Positions 7,520-15,061 of a DNA stretch of 19,893 bases are shown here, piece by piece. The stretch is taken from assembly GCA_041674345.1 (NCBI GenBank), contig JBAYVY010000018.1, forward strand, positions 1-19,893, written 5' to 3'. The notes beneath the pieces were generated by a model, which worked only from the letters and a program-made list of their open reading frames with translations, was not told the origin of the DNA and did no database searches. A program made the position numbers and the translations under genes. The first letter of the stretch is position 1, and the number at the start of each line of letters is the position of its first letter. Source of the DNA: JBAYVY01 sp041674345 (GTDB taxonomy: Bacteria > Planctomycetota > Phycisphaerae > Phycisphaerales > Zrk34).

Positions 7520-8374
7520 ATGACACAAACCAAACTCATCGACGGAAAAGCCGCTTCCCAACGACTGCTCGACCGCGCCGCGGCCGGCGTGAAAACCATC
7601 ATCGCCAACACCGGCGTCACGCCCTGCCTGGCCACCGTATTGGTCGGCGAAGACCCGGCTTCGGAAACCTACGTCAAAATGAAAGGCAAACGCTGCGAAG
7701 CGGTCGGCATGAAATCGCTCCGCATCGAAATGTCCGCACACACCACCACCGAACAACTGGTGATGAAAATCACCGAACTGGCGGAAAACGCCGATGTCAA
7801 CGGCATCCTCCTCCAACACCCGGTCCCCAAACAGATCGACGAACGCGCGGCCTTCGAGGCCATCCCGCGCAACAAAGATGTGGACGGCGTCACCGCGGCG
7901 GGACTCGGCTGCATGTGGTTGGACATTCCAACCTTCGGCTCATGCACGCCCGCAGGGATCATGTCGCTGTTCAAAGATTACAACGTCGAACTGTCGGGCA
8001 AGGAAGCCGTTGTCATCGGACGCTCCCCGATTCTCGGCAAGCCGATGGCGGCCATGCTGCTGGCGGCGAACGCGACCGTCACTATTTGTCATTCGCGCAC
8101 AAAAAATCTGGCGGAGGTGGTGAAGCGTGCTGACATCGTGGTCGCAGCGGTGGGTAAGGCGAAGTTCGTGCAGGGGGATTGGATCAAGGAAGGCGCGGTC
8201 GTGATGGATGCTGGTTACAACGCGGGCAACGTGGGGGACGTGGATTTTGAAGCGGCGCTGCCGCGGGCGTCGCTCATCACGCCGGTGCCGGGCGGCGTGG
8301 GGCCGATGACGATAGCGACGCTGATAGCGAATACGGTGCAAGCGGCGGCGGAACAACTCGGCGTGAAGCTGTAA
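7520..8374 (+). CDS. folD: Bifunctional methylene-THF dehydrogenase / methenyl-THF cyclohydrolase
   Basis: FolD interconverts 5,10-methylene- and 10-formyl-tetrahydrofolate through NADP-dependent dehydrogenase and cyclohydrolase steps, feeding purine and formyl-Met synthesis. The 284-residue length is standard. Catalytic Y51 and K55 lie in SETYVKMKGK. Other family blocks are GILLQHPVP, NKDVDG, SCTPAG, the nucleotide-binding VVIGRSPILGKPMAAML, and PGGVGPMT near the C-terminus. The ATG at 7520 gives the family N-terminus (TQTKLIDGKAAS); an in-frame ATG at 7487 is a less likely alternative. It is divergent from the PEP-CTERM gene. Its stop codon shares its last base with a 12-bp repeat unit. Confidence 0.95.
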   Translation: MTQTKLIDGKAASQRLLDRAAAGVKTIIANTGVTPCLATVLVGEDPASETYVKMKGKRCEAVGMKSLRIEMSAHTTTEQLVMKITELAENADVNGILLQHPVPKQIDERAAFEAIPRNKDVDGVTAAGLGCMWLDIPTFGSCTPAGIMSLFKDYNVELSGKEAVVIGRSPILGKPMAAMLLAANATVTICHSRTKNLAEVVKRADIVVAAVGKAKFVQGDWIKEGAVVMDAGYNAGNVGDVDFEAALPRASLITPVPGGVGPMTIATLIANTVQAAAEQLGVKL

Positions 8375-8416
8375 CCCCCGGAAGCGGAAAGTGGGAAGTC
8401 GGAAGTGGGCAGTGCA
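8374..8416. repeat. 12-bp unit plus heptamer array after folD
   Basis: ACCCCCGGAAGC (8374-8385) is followed directly by GGAAGTC-type heptamers. Bases 8387-8406 are identical to the left arm of the hemW insertion (2835-2854). Here the element is intergenic and has no inverted arm. Confidence 0.75.
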
Positions 8417-8419
8417 TAT

Positions 8420-8454
8420 TTGACGCTCGCCCGCATATTGCATAATGTAATATG
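8420..8454 (+). promoter_or_regulatory. higBA promoter and palindromic operator
   Basis: Bases 8434-8454 form a 21-bp palindrome: half-site CATATTGCAT, a central A, and ATGTAATATG, with a single mismatched pair. TTGACG (8420-8425) and CATAAT (8441-8446) could be -35 and -10 boxes, with a short 15-bp spacer, and the -10 lies inside the palindrome. The toxin ATG begins two bases after the palindrome. HigA-type antitoxins repress their own operon by binding such sites, so autoregulation is inferred. Confidence 0.65.
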
Positions 8455-8456
8455 GC

Positions 8457-8765
8457 ATGAGAATCATCACAGAGACGACGGTGCGCGGCTGGGCGCGGTT
8501 GTATGCCGATGCGGCCCCCTCGTTGCTGGGCTGGCTCGCGGTGGCGAAGAAATCGGACTGGCAAACCATTGCGGATGTACGCCGCACCTATCCGCACACC
8601 GATGCGGTGGAGGTGGTCAGTGAACATATGGTGACGGTATTCAACATCGCGGGAAACAAGTATCGCCTGATTACCGCGATGCACTACAACACCGGCATCG
8701 TTTACACATTGATGTTCCTGACGCACGCCGAGTACTCAAAAGACCGATGGAAAGGCCGACTATGA
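8457..8765 (+). CDS. higB: HigB-family type II toxin (mRNA interferase)
   Basis: The 102-residue protein matches the RelE-superfamily HigB toxin group. The signature segments are VFNIAGNKYRLI at 61-72, the basic and aromatic positions around MHYN at 75-78, and LTHAEY at 88-93 near the C-terminus. Such toxins cleave mRNA at the ribosome. The order toxin first, antitoxin second, is typical of higBA. The start ATG lies immediately after the operator palindrome with no room for a ribosome-binding site, so the mRNA may be leaderless. The stop overlaps the antitoxin start as ATGA. Confidence 0.9.
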   Translation: MRIITETTVRGWARLYADAAPSLLGWLAVAKKSDWQTIADVRRTYPHTDAVEVVSEHMVTVFNIAGNKYRLITAMHYNTGIVYTLMFLTHAEYSKDRWKGRL

Positions 8766-9169
8766 ATACCACAACGCAACTGCATCCCGATTATCTGAAA
8801 CTGATCCGCCGGTTCCCGTTGCGTCCGATTCGTTCGGGCCGCGATCACGATCAGGCGATGAAACTGGTCTCGAAACTCGCACCCGTCGGGGAAGGATCGC
8901 TTTCGCCCGGTGAGGAGGATTACCTCGATGCGCTGACGGTGTTGCTGGCCGATTACGACCGTCAGTTCGACCCGGTGCGTGTGGCAGGGCTGGATGTACT
9001 CAAATCGCTGATGGAAGCGCGTGACATGAGTGTGTCGGACCTGGGCCGGGTGATCGGCAGCCAGCCGAACGCCTCGCTGATCCTTACCGGCAAACGCGAG
9101 ATGAGCAAAGCGGTGATGCGCACGCTGGGCGATTACTTCGGCGTGGACGCGGCGGTGTTTTTCGCGTGA
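8762..9169 (+). CDS. higA: HigA-family antitoxin, XRE-type HTH
   Basis: The 135-residue product has an N-terminal region that probably neutralises the toxin and a C-terminal helix-turn-helix of the Cro/XRE class (about residues 78-135). It contains LMEARDMSVSDLGRVIG, a recognition segment SQPNASLILTGKR, and the family ending LGDYFGVDAAVFF. The ATG at 8762 overlaps the toxin stop by four bases, which implies translational coupling and the tight stoichiometry expected of a TA pair. It is likely also the operon repressor acting at 8434-8454. Confidence 0.9.
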   Translation: MNTTTQLHPDYLKLIRRFPLRPIRSGRDHDQAMKLVSKLAPVGEGSLSPGEEDYLDALTVLLADYDRQFDPVRVAGLDVLKSLMEARDMSVSDLGRVIGSQPNASLILTGKREMSKAVMRTLGDYFGVDAAVFFA

Positions 9170-9173
9170 AGTC

Positions 9174-9185
9174 GCCCCCGGAAGA
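9174..9185. repeat. 12-bp unit after higA
   Basis: GCCCCCGGAAGA lies five bases after the higA stop codon, the same kind of gene-end position as the unit after folD. Confidence 0.6.
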
Positions 9186-9223
9186 CGCGGCTGAGATGAG
9201 TGGCGCACCATTTTGTTTATTAG

Positions 9224-9243
9224 CCGCACCTTCCGAGGTGCGG
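9224..9243. repeat. Perfect 8-bp hairpin in the higA-downstream gap
   Basis: CCGCACCT and AGGTGCGG pair around a TCCG loop. There is no T tract on either side, so it is a hairpin of unknown role rather than a clear terminator. Confidence 0.55.
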
Positions 9244-9330
9244 TTGGGCGACGAACCGACGAATGCCATGCCACAAATACCCGGGAAAATTCTGCTTGCG
9301 ACGTGCGACGGTGCGATGGAGAATACGCAT

Positions 9331-9684
9331 ATGAGACGCTGCCCGACGGCTGAATATGCTGTGCTCTTTTACGTTGCGTGCATCGTCTTGCTGACGATTG
9401 CACCGTTGGTGGGATTGTTGGAGCCGGAGCCGCCTTTTGATGATGTTTACTTTGGGTATTTCTTTGTGAGCGGGCCGGCGGTTTGGTTTGTCGGAGTATG
9501 GTGCGGGGAACTCGCTGGGCCGGCGCTGTTGCACGTTTTCAATTCACGCACCGCGTCAGTACTGTCAATCGTGATTCTGCCGGGGGTGGTGAATCTGATA
9601 TTGGGCGGTTTGCAGTGGTACGGGGTGATGCGACTTTTCCGCTGGATCATGGCGCGAAGAAACAGGGCGGTGCCGGGGCGGTGA
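9331..9684 (+). CDS. Small integral membrane protein, unknown function
   Basis: The 117-residue product is not recognised. It has three predicted membrane segments: AVLFYVACIVLLTIAPLVGL (about residues 9-28), the region FGYFFVSGPAVWFVGVW, and VLSIVILPGVVNLILGGL. A short basic tail (RWIMARRNR) is probably cytoplasmic. The ATG at 9331 is preferred because GGAG lies 9 bp upstream. The frame is open from 9166, but the added N-terminus is hydrophilic and contains the 12-mer and hairpin repeats. The coding call rests on the open frame and the hydrophobic pattern only. Confidence 0.6.
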   Translation: MRRCPTAEYAVLFYVACIVLLTIAPLVGLLEPEPPFDDVYFGYFFVSGPAVWFVGVWCGELAGPALLHVFNSRTASVLSIVILPGVVNLILGGLQWYGVMRLFRWIMARRNRAVPGR

Positions 9685-9727
9685 ATGCCGGAACCGCCCA
9701 CGCTTTCCGTCACGACGCGGCGATATT

Positions 9728-10075
9728 TCATTGGCCGTGGGAAATGGCGATCACTTCGGCGTTGTCGCGATTGATTTGAAGTGATGCCACGCCTCCCTGA
9801 TAGCCCTCGGGGAGCGGCGATCCTTCAATCACGTAAACATGATCGGTTTTTGTCACCTGCCACGGTTTTTCGTTGAGGACTTGTTCGCCGTAAGCGCGGA
9901 CGAAGATGATTTCAGCGATTTGGGCAGCGGAGGATTCGTCTAGGTTGATGTTGATTGGGGGCTGTGCGATTGCCGTGGAATCAGCGACACGAGACGGTGA
10001 TTCACATGCGGTCAGGGCGATGGCGATGAGCGCGGCGCTCGTAAGGAACATGAAAATGACAAGTGTGGTTTTCAT
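9728..10075 (-). CDS. Lipoprotein with NTF2-fold immunity-like domain
   Basis: The 115-residue precursor starts MKTTLVIFMFL, has a hydrophobic signal and a lipobox LTAC with the lipidated cysteine at residue 24. The mature part (AAQIAEIIFVRAYG, then KPWQVTK, YVIEGSLP-like and AEVIAISHG at the end) resembles the NTF2-fold immunity proteins of the YbbC/YhhH type, which protect against Rhs or polymorphic toxins. No toxin gene is adjacent, so an immunity role is only suggested; a general periplasmic binding domain is the alternative. An upstream in-frame ATG at 10099 would spoil the signal peptide. Confidence 0.72.
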   Translation of the reverse strand: MKTTLVIFMFLTSAALIAIALTACESPSRVADSTAIAQPPININLDESSAAQIAEIIFVRAYGEQVLNEKPWQVTKTDHVYVIEGSPLPEGYQGGVASLQINRDNAEVIAISHGQ

Positions 10076-10272
10076 CGGCGGTTTCCCGGTTGGACGCATG
10101 GAAGGACGGAAAGTTCCGGGGAAGACGGATGGGTGAACGAACGGTCGCTAAACCGCGAACGGGAAGAGTGTGCGTTTGCTGACGCCGAGGCGTTCGGATC
10201 GTGGCGAAGTGAAGGCGTTGAGGCAAGCCCGCTTCGCGGCGGGACGGTTCATTTCACCACATCATACTTTCC

Positions 10273-11925
10273 TCATTTATGAAGTTGGTCGATCAATTTT
10301 TGCGTGAAGTCCCAGAGGTTGTCGGAGCGGAAGGCGGTGGCGGTGCCTCGGAAATTGGCGTAGCGCTGGTGGTGGTTCCAGCAGCTTTGGCAGCGATTGA
10401 GGGCTTCGAGGGCGGCGCGGCCCCCGGCCCCGGAAGTGGTGCCCCCGGAAGTGGCGGCGTCGGGCTTGCGCTGATGACGGCGAAAGGCGACCATGCCGGC
10501 CAGCAGATGGTGCAACGTCTCGGCCAGCGACTCGAAGTATTCCATCTCATGCACCAGCGTCTCGCCGGACGGCGTGACCAGATGCGGGGCCGACTGCTGA
10601 ATGGCGAGGCGGTCATGGGCGATGCGTTCAACGGCGCGGGCTTTTTCGGCGACCACCTCATCAAGGGCGGCGTCGGGCAAACGCTGGATCATCGCCCACG
10701 CGGCGTCGGCGTCGATCAGATCGTCCTGCAAAAAGTTGCCCGACGGATACCACGAGTCGGGGCGCGAACGGGCATAGGGACCGATGTAGAAAAGTTCGAG
10801 GATGTTCCGCGAGGAATGGGTCAGGGTCGTGTGCAGCGCCGCGGCGGCGGCGGGGTCGCGGCAGTCCAGACGGGTGTCGATCCACCGACGGGCGAGATCG
10901 TCGAGATTGATGGAGGGTTTGGCGGCGAGTTGGGGAACGGCATAGACGTTGGCGTCGATCCAGGTTTCTTCGGAGATGAAGGGGCCGCCCCAGCCCCCGC
11001 CTCGCACCCACGCCCAGAGACCGGCGAGGTTCACCTTGTCGGCCGCCTGCGCCAAGCCGATGGAGTTGTCCATCTCCGGCAGGCCGTCGCGCCACAGCGG
11101 GGGCTGGTAGTTGGGGACGGCTCCCTTGCCCTCGAACTCGCGCTGGCATTGGAGTTCGTAAATAATCGGGCGATTGCCGCAGGCCAGGGAGGAGGGGTTC
11201 CATTGCTGAAAGCGCCAGAAATCGGTTTGGGTGAATTTGAAGGAAAGGATGAGGTTGTCGTTGTCGAGGGGGAGGCGTTCGATGACGCGGCGGCAGAGTT
11301 CGGGGGAGTCGTGCATGCCGCCGGGCCGGACGTTCCAGGCGCGGGCGATGAGTTTGCGGCGAAGTTTGCCGACGACCAGATCGTGGAAGAAGGTGATGAA
11401 GCGTACCAGGCGATCGGCGCGTCCGAGGGAGCTGCACCGTGCGCAGTGGGGGGTGTAGATGTCGTTGCCGGCGAGATAGGGGGTGCGTTTGGCGTCGTTG
11501 TCACCGAGGCGGAGAACGATGCCTTCGATGTCGGCGAAGCGAGCGACGAAGGATTCGACGCACTGGCCGATCATGTCGAGCAATTCGGGGGAACCGGGGC
11601 AGAGGGTGCGTGTGTCGCGGACGCAGGTCATGGCCGATCCGACCAGTTCGCGGGCGAGGGAGGGGGCATCGTAAAGGAGCCAGGCGGTCAGACCGGCGGC
11701 GCGGGCGGCGCGGATTTGTTTGTCGATGGCATCGTACTGGTCGGCGACCCAACGGCGCATGTCGCCGGCGGGGAGTGTGTCGGAGCCGAGCAAGCCGCTG
11801 AGCGCGGTGGTGGGATAGATGACCAGGCCGGTGTAGCCGAGGTTTCGCAACTCATCGAGGCGGCGATATCGCGTTTCTTGTGCGGGTTCGCCGGGGTTGT
11901 CGAGAATGGTGGCGAGAGTGAGCAT
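10273..11925 (-). CDS. Large TIM-barrel-like protein, possible GH67-related glycoside hydrolase
   Basis: The 550-residue protein has no signal peptide, so it is probably cytosolic. The N-terminal half alternates beta and alpha as in a (beta/alpha)8 barrel: RLDELRNLGYTGLVIYP, TAWLLYDAP, IEGIVLRLGDND and KLIARAWNVRPGGMH. The central block YELQCQREFEGKG, followed by PLWRDGLPEM, recalls the GH67 alpha-glucuronidase segment around its QEYLG motif. The C-terminal half is helical. The assignment is tentative and no catalytic acids are proven. ATG 11925 was chosen over an open extension to 12009, which runs through low-quality sequence. Near the C-terminus two 12-mer units in reverse orientation give TSGGTTSGAGG. 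A hairpin without a T tract lies downstream (10228-10243). Confidence 0.72.
   Translation of the reverse strand: MLTLATILDNPGEPAQETRYRRLDELRNLGYTGLVIYPTTALSGLLGSDTLPAGDMRRWVADQYDAIDKQIRAARAAGLTAWLLYDAPSLARELVGSAMTCVRDTRTLCPGSPELLDMIGQCVESFVARFADIEGIVLRLGDNDAKRTPYLAGNDIYTPHCARCSSLGRADRLVRFITFFHDLVVGKLRRKLIARAWNVRPGGMHDSPELCRRVIERLPLDNDNLILSFKFTQTDFWRFQQWNPSSLACGNRPIIYELQCQREFEGKGAVPNYQPPLWRDGLPEMDNSIGLAQAADKVNLAGLWAWVRGGGWGGPFISEETWIDANVYAVPQLAAKPSINLDDLARRWIDTRLDCRDPAAAAALHTTLTHSSRNILELFYIGPYARSRPDSWYPSGNFLQDDLIDADAAWAMIQRLPDAALDEVVAEKARAVERIAHDRLAIQQSAPHLVTPSGETLVHEMEYFESLAETLHHLLAGMVAFRRHQRKPDAATSGGTTSGAGGRAALEALNRCQSCWNHHQRYANFRGTATAFRSDNLWDFTQKLIDQLHK
10420..10452. repeat. Two adjacent 12-bp units in the GH-like gene
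   Basis: GCCCCCGGAAGT is exact at 10441-10452. A degenerate neighbour, GCCCCCGGCCCCGGAAGT, precedes it at 10420-10437. The gene is on the minus strand, so the unit is read as act-tcc-ggg-ggc (TSGG) and the frame is kept. Confidence 0.65.
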
Positions 11926-12000
11926 GATGGTATTTGTAGCAGCAATGGGGGGGGGACGCCACAGTATTTGGTGATTTTGCAGGTGACAGTGGGACCGTGA

Positions 12001-12055
12001 AAAACCCAAGGCGGCGCTCGCCCCCGGAACAGAAGACTCGCTCTGCCTTGGCTTG
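12001..12055. repeat. Palindromic element, copy 2, carrying a 12-bp insertion
   Basis: The core is the same as copies 1 and 3 (AACCCAAGGCGGCGCTCG, then AAGACTCGCTCTGCCTTGG). Exactly 12 extra bases, CCCCCGGAACAG (equivalently GCCCCCGGAACA at 12020-12031), split it between GCTCG and AAGACTCG. The element sits against the 3' end of rnc. Confidence 0.88.
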
Positions 12056-12058
12056 AAA

Positions 12059-12772
12059 TTACTTCGCGGCGTCGTCGGGCTGGAGGATTTTGAGATCGAT
12101 CAGTGCGTTGTGGGCGGCGAGTTGTTCGGATTCTTTTTTGCTCGCGCCCCAGGCGGAGGGGAAGCGTTTGCCGGCCATTTCGACGCAGACTTCAAAACAC
12201 TTGGAATGGTCGGGGCCTTTTTCATCGAGCAGCAGATAGGCGGGCAGGTCGGAACCCTGTCGCTGGGCGTATTGCTGGAGGACGGATTTGTAGTTGAACT
12301 GGTGCGCGGACTCGAAGGCCTGGTTGATGTGGGGGATCATGTATTGGAGGATGAAGTCGCGGGCGACGTCGATGCCGCCGTCGAGGTAGAGACCGGCGAC
12401 GATGGATTCATAGACGGCGGCGGAGATGCTGGACGGCAGTTCGGCGCGTCCGGTCATGCCCTTGCCGATGGCCAGCAGTTCGGTCAGGCCGATCTGATCG
12501 CTGACCGCGGCGCAGATGCGTCTTGAGACGACGGCGGATTTGATTTTGGTCAGATCGCCTTCGCGCTGTTCGGGGAAGTGGATGAAGAGGTATTCGCAGA
12601 CGACGAAGCCGAGGACCGAATCGCCGAGGAACTCCATGCGTTCGTTGCTGGACAGGCGGTTGTCGGCGACGGAGGCATGGGTGAGCGCTTCGACGAGGAG
12701 TTTTTCGTTTCGGAAGCGATAGCCGACGATTTGTTCGGCGCGTTCCACGATATCGGTGAATGAATCGGTCAT
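12059..12772 (-). CDS. rnc: Ribonuclease III
   Basis: RNase III cleaves double-stranded RNA in rRNA maturation and mRNA processing. The 237-residue product has the catalytic domain followed by a dsRNA-binding domain. The signature NERMEFLGDS at 43-52 supplies E47 and D51. YESIVAGLYLD supplies E122, equivalent to E. coli E117. The residue aligned with E. coli D114 appears to be A119. The dsRBD starts near NYKSVLQQYAQ and includes GASKKESEQLAAHNAL. ATG 12772 gives the normal N-terminus (MTDSFTDIVERAEQ); the open frame to 12910 adds 46 non-family residues. It is divergent from the S55-like gene. Confidence 0.95.
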   Translation of the reverse strand: MTDSFTDIVERAEQIVGYRFRNEKLLVEALTHASVADNRLSSNERMEFLGDSVLGFVVCEYLFIHFPEQREGDLTKIKSAVVSRRICAAVSDQIGLTELLAIGKGMTGRAELPSSISAAVYESIVAGLYLDGGIDVARDFILQYMIPHINQAFESAHQFNYKSVLQQYAQRQGSDLPAYLLLDEKGPDHSKCFEVCVEMAGKRFPSAWGASKKESEQLAAHNALIDLKILQPDDAAK

Positions 12773-12939
12773 TGGATTACGGACGGGTCGCGCCGGGGTA
12801 TGGGGAAATGGGCGACCTGTACGAACCGATTCGCGCCTCGACCGTATCAGTGGGGTCGGGGGGCGAGTCGGCTCAAATGGAAAAGTATTCCACGGAAGCG
12901 TGCTTGTCAATTGAAAGTGGCACGGATAAGTTAATCATC

Positions 12940-15051
12940 ATGATTCAAAAGTCGCTGATGTGCGTACTGATCGTTTGGGAACTGGCGGTCGGTGCGCCGG
13001 CCCCCGCCCCCGGAAGTGAGCCGGCCCCCGGGAGCGGCGAGCCGGCGGGCGCGGCGGTTGTGAACATTGCCGCCGAACTGACGTTGCCCGAAGGTTTCGA
13101 CCCGGGGCGGCATATGCTGGTCGGCGAGGTGGAGCCGGGGATGATCGGCTACGGCATGACGGTGTTTCACGGGACGACGCCCGAGCCGTTCGATGTCGAA
13201 GTCATCAGCGTGGAACAGGCCAGTTCGCCGGGCAAGGCGGTGATCTGGGTGCGGAGTCCCGACCCGCGGATGCAGCAATCCGGTCCGGTGCATGGGATGA
13301 GCGGCTCGCCGATTTACCTTTGGCCCCGCGGGTCGAAGCGGAGCAAGATGCGGGTCGGGGGCGATGCGCGGATCATCGGCGCGTTCGCGTTTGGTTTCGA
13401 GTTCGGCAAGGATTGCTACGTCGGCGTCCAACCCATCGAACAAATGCTGCGGGCGGCGATGCGCACGGAAGAACCCGGAAGCGATGAGCGACCCCCGGAA
13501 GCGATGAGCGAAGAGGAGAGCGGAGCGTCCTCTCCCAAAATCCGCAATCCGCAATCCGCAATCCGCAATTCCCCTCACGACAATGCGTTGTCGCTGACGT
13601 TGGCGGCGGCGGAGCGGGACAACTGGCCTGGGTCGGCGACGTGGCGCATGAAGGCGATCGCACGGATGGCGGGCATTGGTCCGGCATCATCGTCGTTGGC
13701 GACCGGTCGCACGGCGCGGTGGCGAGGGACGCACGATGCGATGTCGCTGCCGCTCCAGATGGGCGATGAAACGGTGGCGTCGGTGATGCGACCGCTGCTG
13801 ATGAACACGGGGCTGACCGCGGTGGCCGGCGGATCGGAACAGGCGATGAACGGACCCCCGCCGCGCTGGATCGACCCGGCGGTCCAACCCGAACCGGGCG
13901 GCGTGCTGAGCATCCCCCTGGCCTGCGGCGACGCCGACATGGCCGCCAGCGGCACCATCACCGACATCATCACCGTCGGCGGGCGGCAAAAAATCCTCGC
14001 CTTCGGACACGCCTTCTCCGGCCAGGGCATCGAAAATCTGCCCATCGCCACCGGCTATGTTCATTTCGTCCAGCCCAGCGTGCAGAGCAGTTTCAAGCTC
14101 GGCGGAACGCTGCGGATTTTCGGTTCGCTGGTCAACGATGAGAACGTCGGCGTGTTCGGCGTCAGCGGCGCCACGCCCCCGATGCACCCGGCCGATGTCA
14201 CCGTCGAATGGCCCGACGCTTCCAAAAATCGAACCTATCACTTCCAGCTCGCGCAGCACACGACCTACACGCCCATGCTCAGCGGGGCCACGATCATTCG
14301 CGCGCTGACCAGCGACACCAACTGGCCCGACCATTCCACACTCGCGGTCACCAGCGACATCGACTTCGGCGGGGGGCGGGTGCTGCACATCGACCAACTG
14401 CTGCCCGAAGCCGATCCGCGCGGCGTGATGAGCATGCTCGTGCCCGCCATCAGCGTCCTGACCGACAGTGAGTTCGGCAAAACACCGCTCCAGTCCGTCA
14501 AAACCACCATCAAGGTCATCCCCAAAGTTCTCGCCTCGCAAATCGTCAACGTCGTCATTCAGCAAACCAGCGTCAGGCCCGGCGAATCGGTCAACATCGA
14601 CGTCGAACTCCGCCCCTTCCAGGGCGAGTCGTACCCGCATCGCATCAGCTTCCCCATTCCCGCCGATCTGCCCGAAGGCAATTATGTGCTGTTCGTCGGC
14701 GGGGCCGATGCTTATTTGGAGCAACAACTCAAGACCCACCCGCATCTGGGCCGCGTCACCAATCAGAAGGAACTGTTCGGCATGGTGCAGTACGTCATGG
14801 GCATGAAAGGCGATGCGATGTATGCGTCGCTGATCCCGCAGGACCGGCCGGACGTCGCGGTCGGCCGGTCGGAACTGGACAAACTGCCCTCCAGCCGCAC
14901 CGCCATGCTGCTTCAGCCGACGCATTCGCTGACCACGCCGTTCGTGGCGACGATTGATCGCGTGATCCCCATGACGCGGGTCGTGGTGGGCGATTTCGCC
15001 TTCCCCGTGATCGTCGAAAAACAGATCGGCAACGTGCAACCCAAACAGTAA
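12940..15051 (+). CDS. Secreted SpoIVB peptidase S55 domain-like protein
   Basis: The 703-residue product begins with a signal peptide (MIQKSLMCVLIVWELAVGAP). An N-terminal domain has VGEVEPGMIGYGMTVF and PEPFDVEVI. The serine motif GMSGSPIY is at about 119-126 and the later histidine motif ILAFGHAF at about 352-359, followed by NLPIATGYVHFVQPS and SSFKLGG. These are hallmarks of the S55/SpoIVB-like proteins common in planctomycetes. A Ser/His catalytic role is inferred from the family. APGS repeats (13006-13035) lie directly after the signal peptide, and a composite repeat at 13471-13572 inserts about 34 residues after the PIEQML block. ATG 12940 was chosen for the signal peptide; no Shine-Dalgarno is seen. 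The frame stays open upstream to 12760, but that overlaps rnc. Confidence 0.88.
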   Translation: MIQKSLMCVLIVWELAVGAPAPAPGSEPAPGSGEPAGAAVVNIAAELTLPEGFDPGRHMLVGEVEPGMIGYGMTVFHGTTPEPFDVEVISVEQASSPGKAVIWVRSPDPRMQQSGPVHGMSGSPIYLWPRGSKRSKMRVGGDARIIGAFAFGFEFGKDCYVGVQPIEQMLRAAMRTEEPGSDERPPEAMSEEESGASSPKIRNPQSAIRNSPHDNALSLTLAAAERDNWPGSATWRMKAIARMAGIGPASSSLATGRTARWRGTHDAMSLPLQMGDETVASVMRPLLMNTGLTAVAGGSEQAMNGPPPRWIDPAVQPEPGGVLSIPLACGDADMAASGTITDIITVGGRQKILAFGHAFSGQGIENLPIATGYVHFVQPSVQSSFKLGGTLRIFGSLVNDENVGVFGVSGATPPMHPADVTVEWPDASKNRTYHFQLAQHTTYTPMLSGATIIRALTSDTNWPDHSTLAVTSDIDFGGGRVLHIDQLLPEADPRGVMSMLVPAISVLTDSEFGKTPLQSVKTTIKVIPKVLASQIVNVVIQQTSVRPGESVNIDVELRPFQGESYPHRISFPIPADLPEGNYVLFVGGADAYLEQQLKTHPHLGRVTNQKELFGMVQYVMGMKGDAMYASLIPQDRPDVAVGRSELDKLPSSRTAMLLQPTHSLTTPFVATIDRVIPMTRVVVGDFAFPVIVEKQIGNVQPKQ
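13006..13035 (+). repeat. Two 12-bp units after the S55 signal peptide
   Basis: GCCCCCGGAAGT (13006-13017) and GCCCCCGGGAGC (13024-13035) are both in APGS phase and separated by six bases, giving APGSEPAPGS. They extend the linker at the mature N-terminus. Confidence 0.7.
13471..13572 (+). repeat. Composite repeat, copy 1, in the S55-like gene
   Basis: It has a CCCGGAAG box, GATGAGC heptamers interrupted by ACCCCCGGAAGC, a spacer, then four AATCCGC heptamers ending GCAATTCCCC. It is read as SDERPPEAMSEE and later SSPKIRNPQSAIRNSP. Two related copies occur in the same reading frame in the beta-propeller gene. Confidence 0.85.
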
Positions 15052-15061
15052 AACCATGAAA

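Noticed and set aside
10279..12000. Long open frame on the plus strand opposite the GH-like gene
   Set aside because: It is antisense to a protein with better amino-acid composition, and its product is an Ala/Gly/Val/Asp-rich string with no recognisable motif, as expected of a shadow frame in GC-rich DNA.
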